This document shows positions 12,082-13,247 of a stretch of 13,247 nt of DNA, one piece after another. Position numbers and translations under genes: made by a program. This DNA comes from Treponema sp. Lineage in GTDB: Bacteria > Spirochaetota > Spirochaetia > Treponematales > Treponemataceae. The stretch covers positions 1-13,247 of the forward strand of contig JAGADS010000084.1 of the NCBI GenBank assembly GCA_017613485.1. Reading direction: 5' to 3'. The notes under the pieces are model-generated. The model was not told where the DNA came from. It saw only the letters and a program-made list of their open reading frames with translations, and searched no databases. Each line of letters starts with the position of its first letter. The stretch's first letter is position 1.

Positions 12082-13247
12082 ATGGGAAACGCAGGAAAGC
12101 AGAAGGTTGTTATTATTGGTGGCGGTATTGCGGGCTTGTCGGCGGGCATTTACGCTTTGCGTTCAGGATTTGATGCGGCCATTTATGAGAAGAATGCCAT
12201 TCCCGGTGGAGAGTGCATCGGGTGGAACAGAAAGGGCTTTCACATTGACAACTGCATTCACTGGCTTACTGGAACAAAAAAGGGAACCGAGCTTTATGAC
12301 GTGTGGAAAACTGTTGGTGCCCTGAGCGATGAAACTGAATATGCAAAAATCAATTCGTTCTATACCTCAACATACAAAGGCAAAAGCGTAACCCTGTGGA
12401 ATGACCTTAAAAGGACAGAGGAGGAGCTTATCAAGGCATCCCCAGAAGATGAGGCGGAAATAAAAAAGTTCATTCAGCATGTTGAATATTCAAAGCAATG
12501 TCTTTTCCCTATTGCTAAGCCGATGGAAATGTGGGGCATCAAGGATTATATCTCAATGGGAAAGAACATGATGGATATGCCCAAAGTCATGAAGGAGTTC
12601 GGAAAAATCTCACTTGAGGAATACAGCAAAAGATTCAAGTCTCCGCTTCTTCAGAAAATGATTTGTGATTATTTACCAAAGGAATACACTGCCTATTCGT
12701 TCCTGGTTTCCTATGCGACGGTTGTGATTGGAAACGGAAATGTCCCTATGGGTGCCTCGCTTCAAATGTCACTGCGCATGGAGAAAAAATTCAAGGAGCT
12801 GGGCGGAGAGATTTTCTATAATACCGGAGTTGAAAAAATCGTTCTTGAGAAAAAGAGGGCAAGCGGAATTAAACTTGAAGGCGGTGAGTTTGTTCCTGCC
12901 GATTATGTGATTCCTGCGATTGACTCATACCCTCTGTTCAACAGGCTTCTTCCACAAGAGTACATGCCAAAGGAGCTTTGTGCGGCATACAGTTCACCAA
13001 GAAAATATCCTGTAACAAGCGGCTTCCAGATTGCATTTGCGGTGGACGAATCCTTTGTGGCAAATGAAACGGTTTTTGTTGATATCGATGATCTTAAAAT
13101 CGGAAATCATACATTTGACCGCATGTACATAAAGTATTATGGATATGACCCGTTGTTTGTTCACGACGGAAAGCAGGTGATTCAAACTTGCATCACGCAG
13201 ACAGACAGCGATTTTGATTATTGGAAAAGCCTGTCCAAGGATGAATA
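12082..13247 (+). CDS. FAD-dependent phytoene-desaturase-like oxidoreductase, 3' end outside window
   Basis: The first 388 residues are present, with no stop before the window ends. It is an NAD(P)/FAD-binding oxidoreductase of the phytoene desaturase/carotenoid isomerase (CrtI-like) superfamily. The Rossmann dinucleotide site is VVIIGGGIAGLSAG (9-22), followed by the acidic residue E36 that contacts the FAD ribose and the IPGGE segment (about 40-44). A second conserved region, VPMGASLQMSLRMEKKFKELGGEIFYNTGVEKI (about 227-258), is the usual flavoprotein element that precedes a substrate-oxidising barrel. The family length is about 500 residues, so roughly 100 are missing. The start has AGGAG (12071-12075) at a 6-base spacing. 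A promoter with two TTGAA-N6-TTCAA operators drives it, pointing to repression by an unlinked or downstream TetR/MarR-type protein. The true substrate (carotenoid-like or other lipid) is unknown; many bacterial members are not carotenoid enzymes. Confidence 0.9.
   Translation, partial: MGNAGKQKVVIIGGGIAGLSAGIYALRSGFDAAIYEKNAIPGGECIGWNRKGFHIDNCIHWLTGTKKGTELYDVWKTVGALSDETEYAKINSFYTSTYKGKSVTLWNDLKRTEEELIKASPEDEAEIKKFIQHVEYSKQCLFPIAKPMEMWGIKDYISMGKNMMDMPKVMKEFGKISLEEYSKRFKSPLLQKMICDYLPKEYTAYSFLVSYATVVIGNGNVPMGASLQMSLRMEKKFKELGGEIFYNTGVEKIVLEKKRASGIKLEGGEFVPADYVIPAIDSYPLFNRLLPQEYMPKELCAAYSSPRKYPVTSGFQIAFAVDESFVANETVFVDIDDLKIGNHTFDRMYIKYYGYDPLFVHDGKQVIQTCITQTDSDFDYWKSLSKDE

Overview
The window looks like a stretch of a moderately AT-rich spirochaete genome, most likely a gut- or rumen-type Treponema. 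Reasons: the XRE regulator near the left edge has the form I associate with treponemes (KELAAKSGISKRTIDQYL ... VEYLVTG). There is also a lipoprotein combining InlB-type repeats with BspA-like LRR_5 repeats, and an abundance of LRR_5 proteins. The genus is inferred from family resemblance, not from a marker gene.

Layout. The 3' end of a MacB/FtsX-type ABC permease (1-531) converges on a small XRE regulator (537-893, minus), with a REP-like palindrome at the junction. A plus-strand operon follows (about 952-2373): a predicted 11-residue leader peptide, a two-TM membrane protein, a small Cys-rich protein and a 63-residue protein. An orphan 109-residue protein (2537-2866) comes next. From about 2987 to 11050 lies an accessory block: an acidic coiled-coil protein with an Asp-rich tail (3050-3436), a large InlB-repeat/LRR_5 lipoprotein (3542-6052), a cytoplasmic LRR_5 protein ending in a winged-HTH-like domain (6191-7306), an XRE/PIN toxin-antitoxin pair (7381-8314), an unknown two-gene operon (8522-9271 and 9320-9766), and a second LRR_5-wHTH paralogue (9872-11050). 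The right end holds a HAD/Cof-type phosphatase (minus, 11057-11827). It is divergent from an FAD-dependent phytoene-desaturase-like oxidoreductase (12082 to the edge, incomplete).

The main unexplained signal is a shared promoter module before five accessory transcription units (3050, 3542, 6191, 8522 and 9872). It is an inverted repeat of about 21-23 bp whose centre lies exactly 19 bp before the first base of a TGnTATAMT extended -10 box in all five copies. No -35 box is evident, and a strong Shine-Dalgarno sequence follows about 20-30 nt after the expected transcription start. The inverted-repeat arms vary between copies but largely keep pairing. The simplest reading is one DNA-binding regulator controlling a local regulon of surface and cytoplasmic LRR proteins. 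The two LRR_5-wHTH proteins are themselves controlled by this module and are candidate regulators of it (inference).

Other regulatory signals are: two TTGAA-N6-TTCAA operators around the oxidoreductase promoter; tandem 16-bp repeats over the toxin-antitoxin promoter; a palindrome between the XRE gene and the leader operon; and two members of one REP-like palindrome family, one of which is translated as the C-terminus of the XRE regulator.
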